NCBI RefSeq assembly: GCF_004770895.1
Contig: NZ_RQHS01000018.1
Coordinates: 248,001 to 312,000 of the forward strand
Source: Leptospira dzoumogneensis
GTDB lineage: Bacteria > Spirochaetota > Leptospiria > Leptospirales > Leptospiraceae
Length of the DNA: 64,000 nucleotides
Direction of reading: 5' to 3'
The notes beneath the pieces were generated by a model. That model was not told where the DNA came from, searched no databases, and worked only from the letters and a program-made list of their open reading frames with translations. The translations under genes and the position numbers were made by a program. Within the stretch, counting starts at the first letter, position 1. The number at the start of each line of letters is the position of its first letter. Of the stretch, positions 42,107-53,582 are shown piece by piece.

Positions 42107-42856
42107 TTAGAAAGAGCTGAGTGCCGCGCGGATAAAGCTCGTAACCGGAGCCTGCTCCCTTGTATCTTCCAGACCTTCTCTCAGTTCTCTAAGAACGATC
42201 TGCGCATCCGTTAAAACGGTATTCACATTCGTATGAAGATCGTCTCTATTAATGAGCCTTCCTAAGGTTCCATCTCCCGTATTGATCTTAGTAGTGATAT
42301 CAGCTACGTTGGAGAAAGTTTTTCGGATATCTCCTCTGTTTTCAGCGATCAATTCTGAAAGAGAAACAAGCGGATCCTGCAATACTCTTCCTTTTAAGGA
42401 AGACGCTCCGGATTTATAATCCACGACTTGGAATGTCCTAGGTGCACCTTTACCTTCTTCCGTGGATTCGGAAGTTCCAGGGTCTATAGAAATTACACGC
42501 CCGGAAAGTAAACTTTCATTACGTATTGCAATATCATAATTTTCGTACATACGTACAGGTTCTTTTAGAAGAATGGTGACTTCTACCCTGGTGGCGACTC
42601 CTACTTCTCCTGCGGGAAGAACCGCTCCATTCTCGTCTATTTGTATGAGTCGAATATTGGAAACATAACCGAATGGAACACCTTGGACGGTGACCTTATT
42701 TCCTACTTTGATCCCTTCCGAGTTTTTGAAATTGATCTTTAGGAATTCACCACGTTTTTGAACGGGTCCACCTTCAGTCATAACGGTAAAGTAACCGACT
42801 ACGACCAAAGCTACGGAAAAGATAGCACCAACTAAAAGATAACGAAAGGATTTCAT
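42107..42856 (-). CDS. mlaD: MlaD/MCE-domain lipid-binding protein
   Basis: The 249-residue protein has one N-terminal membrane helix and an MCE domain ([30 protein letters not shown]). It forms a hexameric ring that shuttles phospholipids between membranes with MlaE and MlaF. The C-terminal part has a coiled-coil tail ([18 protein letters not shown]), typical of MCE proteins. 68 bases after mlaF. Confidence 0.87.
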   Translation of the reverse strand: MKSFRYLLVGAIFSVALVVVGYFTVMTEGGPVQKRGEFLKINFKNSEGIKVGNKVTVQGVPFGYVSNIRLIQIDENGAVLPAGEVGVATRVEVTILLKEPVRMYENYDIAIRNESLLSGRVISIDPGTSESTEEGKGAPRTFQVVDYKSGASSLKGRVLQDPLVSLSELIAENRGDIRKTFSNVADITTKINTGDGTLGRLINRDDLHTNVNTVLTDAQIVLRELREGLEDTREQAPVTSFIRAALSSF

Positions 42857-42924
42857 TTAGGATCCAAAACTCTTACTATATATATCGGACTTTTTATCCA
42901 GAATATTATCTTAGGACCCAGGTT

Positions 42925-43692
42925 TCAATTCTTAGTTTCCAGAATCATCGGTCCCTTGGTATGTCCATTGATAAATTGACGGATGAATTCGTTCGGAGAA
43001 TTCTGCACTTCTTCCGGGGTTCCCGTAAATAAGACCTGCCCCCCGTAAAAAAATGAAATGCGGTCGGCTATCATATACGCACTGGACATATCATGGGTGA
43101 CTACCACTTGAGCCGCACCGGTTTCCTTTTTGATCCGAATAATCAGCTCGTTGATCACGTTCGACATAACAGGATCTAAACCGGATGTAGGTTCATCATA
43201 TAAAATGATTTTCGGATTGGCGGCGATCGCTCTTGCAAGTCCAGCTCTCTTCTTCATACCTCCCGAGATATCATTCGGAAAATTATCCTTTGCGACTGTC
43301 ATATCCACTAATCTGAGTTTTTCGGCGACGATCCTTTGGATATCCTCTTCAGGATATAATTTGTGTTCACGTAAGGGGAGTGCAACATTATCAAAAACAG
43401 TCATCCAGTTGATGAGTGCTCCTGACTGGAATAGGACTCCCATTTTAGAACGGATCCTTTCTCTTTCCGGAATTTCTGCGCCTGAGATTTTTTCTCCGAA
43501 GATCTTACATTCTCCTGCATCCGGATCTAATAGACCGGTAATATGTTTTAAGGTGACTGACTTTCCGGTTCCGGAAGGTCCAAGCACCACCATTGTCTCT
43601 CCTTTCTTTACTTGGAGATTCATTCCTTTCAGGATCTTTCTTTGTCCGAAAGCCTTGTGTAGATTGATTAGTTCTATTGCGTATTCTTCCAT
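42925..43692 (-). CDS. mlaF: ABC transporter ATP-binding protein MlaF
   Basis: The 255-residue ATPase has Walker A GPSGTGKS, the signature [17 protein letters not shown], Walker [14 protein letters not shown] and the H-loop VVTHDM. The MKKR in the signature is characteristic of MlaF. Starts 2 bases after mlaE. Confidence 0.95.
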   Translation of the reverse strand: MEEYAIELINLHKAFGQRKILKGMNLQVKKGETMVVLGPSGTGKSVTLKHITGLLDPDAGECKIFGEKISGAEIPERERIRSKMGVLFQSGALINWMTVFDNVALPLREHKLYPEEDIQRIVAEKLRLVDMTVAKDNFPNDISGGMKKRAGLARAIAANPKIILYDEPTSGLDPVMSNVINELIIRIKKETGAAQVVVTHDMSSAYMIADRISFFYGGQVLFTGTPEEVQNSPNEFIRQFINGHTKGPMILETKN

Positions 43693-43694
43693 GA

Positions 43695-44474
43695 CTATTG
43701 CCTATAAAAGATCGCTGTGATCACATAGCCGAAAAAGATCACCATTAAGAAAGAAGTTACCACCGACTCTCTTGTGGCTCTACCGACCCCGATCGCTCCA
43801 CCGGAAGTTCTAAGACCGTGAGAGCATGAAATTGCTGAGATGATCAGACCGAAAACATAACCTTTGAATAAACCGGTGTATAAATCCTTGAGACCCGGGA
43901 TAGAAGTGATCCTTTCATTTACGTCCTGGAAATATACTATATATTCGATTCCCAATTGGAAATGACCTACGATTGCTCCGCCTAAAATTCCTAATATACT
44001 GGAATATACGCAGAGAACAGGGACCATTAAAGAAAAACCTAATACTCTCGGAAAAACTAAAAATCTAACAGGATCGATGGACATTACTTCGAGTGCATCG
44101 ATTTCTTCGGAAACTTTCATTGTCCCGATCTCTGCAGCGATCGCAGAACCAATAGATGCAGCTAAGATCAATGCAGTCATAAAAGGAGACATCTCTCTAG
44201 TGAGAGTGATTGTAAGAAGAAGTCCGATTTGACCTTCTGCCCCGAAATCTTTAAGACCAAGTCCAGTGTTTAATGTAAGAAGCATCCCTGTAAAAACGGC
44301 AACTACTGAGACTACGAATAAACTCCCTACACCTGCGATAAACATTTGATCTAAAATTTCTTTCCGCTTTTCGACGGTAAATCTTAGGTTTAAAAAAGTT
44401 TCCGCAATTAGAACGATCGTATAACCCGCGGCATATAAAGTATCGTTCGCTTTTTCTTTAAAGGTATCCAACAT
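43695..44474 (-). CDS. mlaE: MlaE-type permease
   Basis: The 259-residue permease is of the MlaE/TTG2B/YrbE family: helices with [43 protein letters not shown] and a last segment that closes in GYVITAIFY. Works with MlaF and MlaD. Five bases from the aromatic-repeat gene. Confidence 0.95.
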   Translation of the reverse strand: MLDTFKEKANDTLYAAGYTIVLIAETFLNLRFTVEKRKEILDQMFIAGVGSLFVVSVVAVFTGMLLTLNTGLGLKDFGAEGQIGLLLTITLTREMSPFMTALILAASIGSAIAAEIGTMKVSEEIDALEVMSIDPVRFLVFPRVLGFSLMVPVLCVYSSILGILGGAIVGHFQLGIEYIVYFQDVNERITSIPGLKDLYTGLFKGYVFGLIISAISCSHGLRTSGGAIGVGRATRESVVTSFLMVIFFGYVITAIFYRQ

Positions 44475-44479
44475 TTCGA

Positions 44480-45880
44480 TTAGAGCCTAATCCACCAAAA
44501 AATCTGCACCGTTGTCTTATCCTTGTTTTTTTCTAATCCGAATAGACCGTATAAGAATTGATAAGATGTTTTTTCCGGAGTGGAGCTGTATTCCACAAGC
44601 AATGGCACATGGATATGCAGTTCTTCTTCGTTCCATCTCTGAGTATAAAGCCTCATTAAAAAAGAGAGCCTTTTTTCTCCATTGGATAATTTTTGATACT
44701 CGATAATGGACCAGACCGGATCCCAGATCCTTTCCACAAGTTCGGATTTTATAGGAAATAAAGAAAGAAGATTCCAAGTCAGGTTACCTTCTCTGTCCTC
44801 ATGCCAACGGAATAGAGGCCAGAGTTTATAATAATTTTCTTCTCTTCCCCACTGAACATAAGTACGATTCGTTCTCCACCAAAATGGGATAAAATAAGTC
44901 TCGGAAGATTTCAAATGATAACTATCGGTGCTCAATCTGAAATAGAATGGAGTGAAAAATCTAGTCTCCTTATATGCGAATCTATAATAACCGTAAAAAG
45001 GAAATAAGATTAATTTTCTGTAATCTTCGTCGTCGTTCTGGCCGTATTGAAAAATGAAAAATAGGATATTCAGGTCTTTTTCGTGAGTCCTTTTATCATA
45101 TCCATACGAAAATAGGGAACCAAAAATAGGGAACCAAAGAAATGCTCTGGCCTTCATATTCCCGAATTCGGAATCCTTAGCAAGGTATAAAGGCCAAAAC
45201 ATTTTATAAGTAAAAGGTTCTCTTTTATCTTCGTTGATACTTCCCCATTGAATAAACGGCCAGAGGATAGAATAACGTTCGTATTTTCCTTTATGGATCT
45301 TATGAGAATAAAATGGCAAGATCCTGAGATCGTTTCTGACTTCTGAACCTCCCCACATAACGAGCGGCCATAAGATCCCATGAGCATTATAGTTTTTATA
45401 TTTCCAGTTGGAATACAAAGGGAAGAGAGTAAAGTTCAGTTCCGAATAACTTGCCTTACCTCTAAGTCTTCCGAATAAGGGAAAAAATCCGAAATAGGAC
45501 TCCCTGGCAGTTTCTCCTTTTCCCCAGATCAAAAGTGGAGAAAGAGTGTCCTCGTCCCAGCCTAGATCGTCGTGGTAGGTTTCCGTTCCACTGACGAAAA
45601 ATAGAAAACTCCAGACTCTCCAATAATCAGTCTTTTCGGAATAATAGATCGGGAATAAAAATGTATCGTATCTATAATTGGATTTGGTTTCTTTATAAGT
45701 GGAGAAGAATGGTCTGAAGATCTGCTCTTCTTCTCCCAATCTTTTTTCGGATTGGTACAAGAACCAAAATTGTTTGTATTCGGAAGGATAAGGAGAAACC
45801 GGTTTGAAAGGGTATTCCGAAAATAGACTTTCCGTACAAACTAGGAAGAAAAGGATCAGTACTAGATTCTTATTTATCAT
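44480..45880 (-). CDS. secreted aromatic-repeat protein linked to mla genes
   Basis: The 466-residue protein has a signal peptide ([11 protein letters not shown]) and is dominated by repeats of about 25-40 residues built on W-P-L/F-P-L-Y and W-G patterns, for example [32 protein letters not shown] and FWPLYLA. Alternating aromatic and hydrophobic residues suggest a beta-solenoid or barrel in the outer membrane. It is the first gene of the mlaE-F-D run with a 5-base gap, so a role in lipid trafficking is likely. Unrelated to canonical MlaA by sequence. Confidence 0.72.
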   Translation of the reverse strand: MINKNLVLILFFLVCTESLFSEYPFKPVSPYPSEYKQFWFLYQSEKRLGEEEQIFRPFFSTYKETKSNYRYDTFLFPIYYSEKTDYWRVWSFLFFVSGTETYHDDLGWDEDTLSPLLIWGKGETARESYFGFFPLFGRLRGKASYSELNFTLFPLYSNWKYKNYNAHGILWPLVMWGGSEVRNDLRILPFYSHKIHKGKYERYSILWPFIQWGSINEDKREPFTYKMFWPLYLAKDSEFGNMKARAFLWFPIFGSLFSYGYDKRTHEKDLNILFFIFQYGQNDDEDYRKLILFPFYGYYRFAYKETRFFTPFYFRLSTDSYHLKSSETYFIPFWWRTNRTYVQWGREENYYKLWPLFRWHEDREGNLTWNLLSLFPIKSELVERIWDPVWSIIEYQKLSNGEKRLSFLMRLYTQRWNEEELHIHVPLLVEYSSTPEKTSYQFLYGLFGLEKNKDKTTVQIFWWIRL

Positions 45881-45918
45881 TCTTCCCGGAAAATCCTAAG
45901 CAACAGGGGATTAGATCA

Positions 45919-46980
45919 TTGAAAATTGCAGTTTTATTCGGCGGAACTTCCACAGAACACGAAATTTCCCTGCGCACAGGCACTTTCATAAGTAAAACTT
46001 TGTCTTCCATGGGACATTCGGTCAAACCCATTCTGATTTCCAGAGACGGCAGATGGGTCATCCCTAGAGAGTATCGACCCGAGTTCCCGGAAGGAAATTC
46101 CAAAAATCCGGAAGAGTATTTAAAAGAATTCGAAGAACTTCATTCTACTGTTGCCGGAGCATTCTCTTCTCTGGATTGTGATATTGCATTTTTAGGATTA
46201 CATGGAACCAGCGGAGAAGACGGTTCTATCCAAGGATTTTTAAAGGTACTTGGAATTCCATTCACTGGTTCCGATGTAAAAGCATCCGCACTTGCAATGG
46301 ACAAGATCAGAGCAAATCGATTATTCCAACTTGCCGGAATGTCCGTTGCTCCGTTTTGGGAATTGAGAAAAAAAGAATATTCCGAAAATCCGACTTCGGT
46401 CGAAAGTTCAGGATTAGAATATCCACTTTTTCTAAAACCGGTAGAAGGCGGTTCTAGTTTTCATACATTTAGGATAGAAGGACCCGAAGATCTACGTAAA
46501 AGACTCCCCGAATTTTTCGATGCAGAAGAACATGCGATCTTACAAAAATTCCTAAAAGGAACGGAAGTTTCCTGCGGAGTCTGGGAAAAGAAAGAAGGCA
46601 CTAAAAGAATATTAGAGGCACTTCCTCCTACAGAGATCATTCCTGGCGGAGAATTTTTCGACGTAGAATCCAAATACAAACCTGGACTTTCCCAAGAGAT
46701 CACTCCTGCTCGTTTACCGGAAAAGATCATCTCCAAGATCCAAGAACAATCCATTTTGGCTCACAAAACACTCGGTTGCGAAGGTTATTCTAGAACGGAT
46801 TTTATTGTCGTAGGAGAAACTCCATTCGTTTTGGAAACAAACACGTTACCCGGAATGACCGAGACTAGTTTGATCCCTCAACAAGCAAAAGCGGCTGGGA
46901 TACCTATCCAAACATTATACCAGTCTTTGATCGACCAGGCTTTAGAAAGAGCAGGGGTAGCTCCGGCTCAGAGAGTTTAG
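45919..46980 (+). CDS. ddl: D-alanine-D-alanine ligase
   Basis: The 353-residue ATP-grasp enzyme makes the D-Ala-D-Ala of peptidoglycan. Read from a TTG with AGGGGA upstream. Motifs: FGGTSTEHEISLRTG, LHGTSGEDGSIQG, KPVEGGSSFH, EVSCGVWE and ETNTLPGMTETSLIP. Length is normal. It is divergent from the aromatic-repeat gene across 38 bases. Confidence 0.95.
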   Translation: MKIAVLFGGTSTEHEISLRTGTFISKTLSSMGHSVKPILISRDGRWVIPREYRPEFPEGNSKNPEEYLKEFEELHSTVAGAFSSLDCDIAFLGLHGTSGEDGSIQGFLKVLGIPFTGSDVKASALAMDKIRANRLFQLAGMSVAPFWELRKKEYSENPTSVESSGLEYPLFLKPVEGGSSFHTFRIEGPEDLRKRLPEFFDAEEHAILQKFLKGTEVSCGVWEKKEGTKRILEALPPTEIIPGGEFFDVESKYKPGLSQEITPARLPEKIISKIQEQSILAHKTLGCEGYSRTDFIVVGETPFVLETNTLPGMTETSLIPQQAKAAGIPIQTLYQSLIDQALERAGVAPAQRV

Positions 46981-47026
46981 AACTGCAATTACCACGCAGA
47001 GCCGCGGAGGGGGAATTGATTTCGTA

Positions 47027-47042
47027 TGTAGGAACTCCAACA
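47027..47042 (-). repeat. 16-bp repeat relative, TGTAGGAACTCCAACA
   Basis: Its reverse complement TGTTGGAGTTCCTACA aligns with TGTCGAAGTTACTACA at 13 of 16 positions. Confidence 0.7.
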
Positions 47043-47061
47043 TTCCACTTTATACTCGCGT

Positions 47062-47077
47062 TGTAGGAATTCCAACA
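47062..47077 (-). repeat. 16-bp repeat relative, TGTAGGAATTCCAACA
   Basis: As the copy at 47027 with T at position 9, which makes it nearly a perfect palindrome. 35 bases apart. Confidence 0.7.
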
Positions 47078-47156
47078 TTGCAATTCCTTTCCAATCTCTG
47101 CGGCTTCGAGTCTCTGCGTGAGAAAATCTCCGAGTCTCTTTAAACTCTGCGACTTT

Positions 47157-47768
47157 CTATCTAATCTGAAATAACGCCAATTTCGCAAAAAAGTTCGGAC
47201 TAAATTTCACCTGTTTTAGATCTGTGAAGAATGCTCTGTCTTCTACAGTGAAACCACGAATATCACAGAACTCCTGAAAATCCAGAACGGAAAGAAAATG
47301 TAGGTTAGGAGTATTGAACCAACGATAAGGAAGAAGATCCGTAACTGGAGTTTTTCCTTGGAATAGAATTCTAAAACGAACTTCCCAATACCCGAAATTC
47401 GGAAATACGATGATCACACGTTTAGCGATCCGCAAACATTCTTTGATAATATCGCCTGGATGTCTGGTCTCCTGGATGGTCTGGTTCAAGATCACATAAT
47501 CAAAACGTTTGTCTTCATGATGGCTTAGGCCTTCGTCAATATCTCCGTGGTGAACATATACACCTTTGCGGATACATTCTACGATTGCATCTTCGTCCTT
47601 CTCTATCCCTTGTCCTCTAATTCCTTTTTGTTTTAGAAGATAAAGAAGATCCCCATTACCGCAGCCAAGGTCCAAGACCCTGGAACCCGGTGAGATCGTA
47701 TCCAGAATATAAGCGAAGTCCGGTCTTTCTCTCAAAGTAGTGCTACTTAAGATTTTAGAATCTATCAT
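47157..47768 (-). CDS. metW: methionine biosynthesis protein MetW
   Basis: A 203-residue SAM-methyltransferase-like protein with motif [14 protein letters not shown], then [21 protein letters not shown] and [10 protein letters not shown] as in MetW proteins. In Leptospira and many bacteria it works with MetX. ATGA overlap with metX ensures coupling. Last gene of the pair. Confidence 0.92.
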   Translation of the reverse strand: MIDSKILSSTTLRERPDFAYILDTISPGSRVLDLGCGNGDLLYLLKQKGIRGQGIEKDEDAIVECIRKGVYVHHGDIDEGLSHHEDKRFDYVILNQTIQETRHPGDIIKECLRIAKRVIIVFPNFGYWEVRFRILFQGKTPVTDLLPYRWFNTPNLHFLSVLDFQEFCDIRGFTVEDRAFFTDLKQVKFSPNFFAKLALFQIR

Positions 47769-48874
47769 TCATTCACCGGCATATTTAGAAAACCTCGGAT
47801 CACATCCTCTTGTCTTTGGTTGGGAAGAAGAAAACTATCATGACCTTCGTTCGTAGTAAGCTCTACATAAAAGACCCTTTTATCGGAGGCTTCTAAACTT
47901 TTTACGATCTCTCTAGATTGAGAAGGAGGGTAGAGCCAATCGGAACTATAAGATACGACTAAAAATCTACATTGAGCAGGACTAAGAGCTTTGGTAAGTT
48001 CCTGTCCTTTTCCTAAACTGAAATGATCCAAAGCTTTGGTCACATAGATATAAGAATTTGCATCAAAACGATCTACGAAACTTTCTCCCTGATAGATTAA
48101 ATAACTTCCGACCGCAAAATCGGAATTTAGAAGGTTCCCTATAGGAGGTTTCCTGCCGAATTTTTCTCTCATTTTATGGTCTGAAAGATAAGTGATATGA
48201 CCCATCATTCGAGCGAGTGCAAGACCTTTTCTAGGAGTCGCACTGTCTTCATACAATCCGTTATTCCAGTTTGGATCTGAAAGAATTGCCTGTCTTCCTA
48301 CCTCATTAAAAGCGATCTGCATTGCGGAATGTTCCGCAGAAGAGGCGAGAATAATACAATTCTCTAAAGCATCCGGATAAGAAATGCTCCATTGTAATGC
48401 CTGCATTCCTCCCATGGAACCACCTGCCACACAAAGTAGTCTCTGGATCCCGAAAGATTCTACCAAAAGTTTTTGGGCAGCCACCATATCCTTGATGGAA
48501 ACGAAAGGAAAACTGGAACCGTAAGGTTTTCCGCTTACAGGATTGATGCTCATCGGTCCGGAAGAACCCTTACATCCACCGATCACATTAGAAGATATTA
48601 CAAAATATTGATTTGTATCAAATGCTTTGCCTGGACCGACATATTCATCCCACCAACCGGGACGTTTATCGGATCCGGAATGAAAGCCTGCCGCATGAGC
48701 GTCTCCAGAGAGTGCGTGGCAGATCAGTATTGCATTGTCTTTGTTGGGAGAAAGAACTCCGTAAGTTTCGTATGCAACTACGGTAGGGGAAAGAACAGAT
48801 CCGTTGTCCAGGCGTAGATCTCCCAGCACTGCGGTTTTCGGTTCTACTATGCCTACGGATTGATTCGATCCCAT
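47765..48874 (-). CDS. metX: homoserine O-acetyltransferase
   Basis: The 369-residue alpha/beta hydrolase-fold enzyme activates homoserine with acetyl-CoA. Motifs: [23 protein letters not shown] block ([16 protein letters not shown]), the nucleophile elbow [13 protein letters not shown] with Ser, and the catalytic Asp/His in SSDWLYPP and NEGHDSFLL. MetX and MetY form the direct sulfhydrylation route. Its leader has competing stems (48897-48956). Confidence 0.95.
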   Translation of the reverse strand: MGSNQSVGIVEPKTAVLGDLRLDNGSVLSPTVVAYETYGVLSPNKDNAILICHALSGDAHAAGFHSGSDKRPGWWDEYVGPGKAFDTNQYFVISSNVIGGCKGSSGPMSINPVSGKPYGSSFPFVSIKDMVAAQKLLVESFGIQRLLCVAGGSMGGMQALQWSISYPDALENCIILASSAEHSAMQIAFNEVGRQAILSDPNWNNGLYEDSATPRKGLALARMMGHITYLSDHKMREKFGRKPPIGNLLNSDFAVGSYLIYQGESFVDRFDANSYIYVTKALDHFSLGKGQELTKALSPAQCRFLVVSYSSDWLYPPSQSREIVKSLEASDKRVFYVELTTNEGHDSFLLPNQRQEDVIRGFLNMPVNE

Positions 48875-48896
48875 GATTTAAGTTCCAAATAACTAA

Positions 48897-48956
48897 GCCA
48901 CTTTCCTTTTTCAGACGATCCCAAGCAAGCTTAGGAAAGTAAAAAGAGAAAGTGGC
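48897..48956 (-). promoter_or_regulatory. leader of metX with mutually exclusive stems
   Basis: In the metX leader RNA, GCCACTTTC (48948-48956) pairs with GAAAGTGGC (48897-48905), while CTTTCC (48934-48939) can pair with the GGAAAG that lies in the same right arm (48901-48906). The two pairings exclude each other, as in attenuators. A run of five A/U in between. Regulation is inferred. Confidence 0.4.
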
Positions 48957-48991
48957 CGGTTTTTAGACGATTTTTTGGACGGAGTCGGAAG

Positions 48992-50630
<1,639 letters not shown>

Positions 50631-52307
50631 ATGAAATTTAACTTTTTGAACTTATGTAAAAGATCTCTAATGCTTCCGGGAATTATCCTTCTTTCCCTTT
50701 ATCTAGTACCGGGGGAGGAGCTTGAAGCCCAGCTCTGGATGCCTCCAGGAAGACAGTTCATGCAGCCTCCTGATCCATTCACGTTTGATGCAGGGGTGAA
50801 CAAATTTAATAACGATTATTATCTATATCTCGCTCCTACCTTAAATTTGAATTTTGGAGGAGAATTCGGACTATCACTTACCGCTCCGATGAACTTTCTC
50901 GCGTATGACCAGGATCCAAAGGACCCAACCTTAAAAGTAGGAAGCATTCGTAAAATTGACTACGACCAAAAGAGTGATTATTTAAGGCTTATTAATAATA
51001 TTTGGTACGGGACCTACGGATTGTATAAACCTGGAGAGACTACATTCTCCTTTTATGCAGGAAAACTTTTTGATGGATATATAGGGCACGGAACGATCGT
51101 AAACCGTTATGTGAATAACCAAAGGATAGACATTTATAATGTGGGTCTGATGGCTGATTTTAATAATGATTACGGCGGAGTGCAGGTATTCACAAATTCA
51201 GTTTACACACATGAGATAGGTGCTGCCAGGGGATATGTTCGTCCATTCGCTATCGCATTCAAATTATTTGATCTATTCACTGGAAGATCCCAGCTATTCG
51301 GGATGTTGCAGCTTGGGCAGGGAAACGTAGCGGACGAAGCAGGCAGAAAAAAAGTCTACGAAGAAGCAGGAGTAGATCCGGAAGACAGAGAGAAATACAG
51401 GGCTTTGGTAGAAGATCAAAAGACTCACCAGATGAGAGAAGAAATGATCCCTATAGAGAAAAAACCCGAATCTCGTAAGGAAAAACTAAAAGAGTTCTTC
51501 AATCAGGACAATTTTGCAAATAGATTCTCTATAGGATATACAACGGCTTTCGATACAAAAGCGCCTACGCAACTTTCATTCGATACTACCGGTCGTTTAC
51601 GTTTAGATTCTAATAATAACCCACTTGTTGAACAATCCGAAAAATTGGTCATCCAAGGTATGGATGCGGAATACAAATTAATCAGCACAAAATATATAGA
51701 AGTTACTCCATATTACGATGTGAACACGATCAAAATATTGAATTCAAAAGGAACTCATACGGGAGCGATGTTCCGCTTCGGTGGAAAGGATATCTACGCT
51801 AAGATCAAACCTGAATATAGGAATATGGATGCGAACTATATTCCTATGTATTTCGACAGCTTTTATGAGTTGGAAAGATACCAGGCTAACGTGAATTCCC
51901 AGCTTCCTATGACAAAATTGGAAGCTGCTAAACTTATGGATCCGGATGCTGCAAAGCTGAAAGGTTATTTCACTTCGGTCGTATTTAGTTTTTACAGGGT
52001 GTCCCTGGAAGCTAACTATGAGAATTATTCCGGGCCGAATAATTCTAGGATATTCGTGGGTTTATATTTCCCGATCGGTTCCTTATTCATGATCTCCGGG
52101 TACTATACACGTAAAAATTTTGATCAGAATAAGGACGCATTCAAGGTGGATGATAATTCAGTCGGAGCAATAGAAGCTGCTCTCAACCTCGGATTCATTT
52201 CGATCAGAGTGCAGGATATTCGTAGATGGGTTTACGATAGCACATCTAATAGTTTCGTAGCCCAAGACGAGCAGAAAGTGTTATTTTCTAATTCTTTGTC
52301 CTTCTAA
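50631..52307 (+). CDS. outer-membrane beta-barrel protein
   Basis: The ATG at 50631 gives a signal peptide (KRSLMLPGIILLSLYLV, cleavage near LEAQLW) and 558 residues; the frame is open to 50574. The mature part alternates polar and aromatic residues with amphipathic strands, such as NDYYLYLAPTLNLNFGG, TFSFYAGKLFDGYIGHG, VSLEANYENYSGPN and SLFMISGYYTRKNF, and ends in SNSLSF, a typical C-terminal phenylalanine signal for BAM. A charged loop near residues 225-300 includes many Glu and Lys. Porin-like; substrate unknown. Overlaps rsmE by 27 bases on the opposite strand. Confidence 0.8.
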   Translation: MKFNFLNLCKRSLMLPGIILLSLYLVPGEELEAQLWMPPGRQFMQPPDPFTFDAGVNKFNNDYYLYLAPTLNLNFGGEFGLSLTAPMNFLAYDQDPKDPTLKVGSIRKIDYDQKSDYLRLINNIWYGTYGLYKPGETTFSFYAGKLFDGYIGHGTIVNRYVNNQRIDIYNVGLMADFNNDYGGVQVFTNSVYTHEIGAARGYVRPFAIAFKLFDLFTGRSQLFGMLQLGQGNVADEAGRKKVYEEAGVDPEDREKYRALVEDQKTHQMREEMIPIEKKPESRKEKLKEFFNQDNFANRFSIGYTTAFDTKAPTQLSFDTTGRLRLDSNNNPLVEQSEKLVIQGMDAEYKLISTKYIEVTPYYDVNTIKILNSKGTHTGAMFRFGGKDIYAKIKPEYRNMDANYIPMYFDSFYELERYQANVNSQLPMTKLEAAKLMDPDAAKLKGYFTSVVFSFYRVSLEANYENYSGPNNSRIFVGLYFPIGSLFMISGYYTRKNFDQNKDAFKVDDNSVGAIEAALNLGFISIRVQDIRRWVYDSTSNSFVAQDEQKVLFSNSLSF

Positions 52308-53057
52308 TCGAGATACGGAGTTTTCCCATTGGGAAAGGAAGAAGGACACAGCTTGTTCCGATCTCAAAACGGAAGAGGAAAGCCTGACTCCTGGAATATT
52401 GTATTTTCTGAATATTTCCAGTTCTGTTTTTGTCCAACCAGGTTCCGGCCCAACCAAAATAGAATATTCTTTTTCTTCCAAGGGAAGGAACTCTTGGATA
52501 AATTTTCCCTTCTTATCTAAATATAAAAACGTCTGGGGAGAAGACACTCGCTCTGAAATAGACTGCTTCTTTTCAAAAGGTATGTTTTTGCCAGGAGGAA
52601 CAAATCCGAGATCTAACTTAGGAAGAAAAACATTACCACCTTGTTCCATTCCAAGGATCAGTTTTTCTTTTATATTCTCTTCTTTCCAAACGGGGGAGGT
52701 GAGATATTCGGTTCTCGAAAGTGTGGCAAGTCTGAATTCCAGGGATTGTACTCCCCAGACACCTGCTAATTCTAAGATTTTTTCCACAGTGGGAGGTCTT
52801 TGGACGGAAACGATCAGATTGATACCGGGACTTCTTCTTTTAGGTTTAATGATCGGAGTATAAGATCCTAAAATTTCCTGAGGAGTTATTTTTAGAATTT
52901 TGAAAATTCCTAAGCTGTCATTTAGGAGACCAGATTTGATCTTATCTCCTTCTTTCTTTTGTAAAACTTTTAGAATATGAACGATCCTATCTTGATTAGA
53001 GATCTTGAATTCCCCAGAATTTGTTTTCTGAGAGGGATCCAATATTAGATAATTCAT
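52281..53057 (-). CDS. rsmE: 16S rRNA (uracil-1498-N3)-methyltransferase
   Basis: The 258-residue SPOUT-class methyltransferase has an N-terminal PUA-like part (RIVHILKVLQKKEGDKI) and a knot with ILVGPEPGWTKTELEIF and VRLSSSVLRSEQAVSFFL, where the family norm is LGxRILRxETA (here SSSVLRSEQA). Modifies m3U1498 in the 30S subunit. It has a 5-base gap after the zinc-ribbon gene. Confidence 0.87.
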   Translation of the reverse strand: MNYLILDPSQKTNSGEFKISNQDRIVHILKVLQKKEGDKIKSGLLNDSLGIFKILKITPQEILGSYTPIIKPKRRSPGINLIVSVQRPPTVEKILELAGVWGVQSLEFRLATLSRTEYLTSPVWKEENIKEKLILGMEQGGNVFLPKLDLGFVPPGKNIPFEKKQSISERVSSPQTFLYLDKKGKFIQEFLPLEEKEYSILVGPEPGWTKTELEIFRKYNIPGVRLSSSVLRSEQAVSFFLSQWENSVSRLEGQRIRK

Positions 53058-53061
53058 ACGT

Positions 53062-53577
53062 TTAAATTTCTACTTGGGGAGCCTTATCATCTTCTTCATT
53101 AGGAGTGGGAACGGAAGGTTCTTGTGTCTCTGGAGTATTCCAATTGGGAACGGAATCATTCCAGTTTTGGGAAGAAAAGAAACAGGCTCTTGCGATCCCG
53201 ATCAGGATCAAAATGAATAGAATATATTTTGCGAGTAGCGGGCCGAAACCGGTGCGGTTCGGATCATTATAATTTTCGAATGATTGAGTACGTTCTCCCG
53301 GATTTTGCCAGCCATAGGATCTATTGCGGCTAAATCTGGATTTGATGTATTCGAATTTATCTTCTAAAAAACGAAAAAATCCCCGTACGGAACGGGGACT
53401 CTTAGAACCGGAGTCTCCTCCGGGGAGATCGTATCTTCCGCCTCTAAAACTGGCCGGGTCTTCCGGATCAAAAACGAAAGAATGATAACATCTAGGACAC
53501 CGAACAGTCAGTTTTCCCAAATCCATGGGAATCCTGAGTTCGGTGCCGCAGGAAGAACAAGGAAGAATATACCGCAC
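53062..53577 (-). CDS. zinc-ribbon membrane protein
   Basis: 171 residues with GTG start. Two CxxC pairs (Cys7/10 and Cys27/30 in CSSC and CPRC) form an N-terminal zinc ribbon, then a Gly/Ser/Arg-rich linker, one membrane helix (LLAKYILFILILIGIARACFF) and an acidic tail. The role is unknown; the pairing with the coiling-protein gene (5-base gap) hints at envelope or flagellar work. Confidence 0.65.
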   Translation of the reverse strand: MRYILPCSSCGTELRIPMDLGKLTVRCPRCYHSFVFDPEDPASFRGGRYDLPGGDSGSKSPRSVRGFFRFLEDKFEYIKSRFSRNRSYGWQNPGERTQSFENYNDPNRTGFGPLLAKYILFILILIGIARACFFSSQNWNDSVPNWNTPETQEPSVPTPNEEDDKAPQVEI

Positions 53578-53582
53578 TTAGC

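Larger units (their letters stand above)
46981..47156. repeat. mosaic of short repeats between ddl and metW
   Basis: Two TGTAGGAA(C/T)TCCAACA copies lie at 47027 and 47062. CACGCAGAG (46993) is the exact reverse complement of CTCTGCGTG (47112), and GCCGCGGAG (47001) nearly that of CTCTGCGGC (47096). It looks like a nested inverted repeat element and has no coding capacity. Confidence 0.65.
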
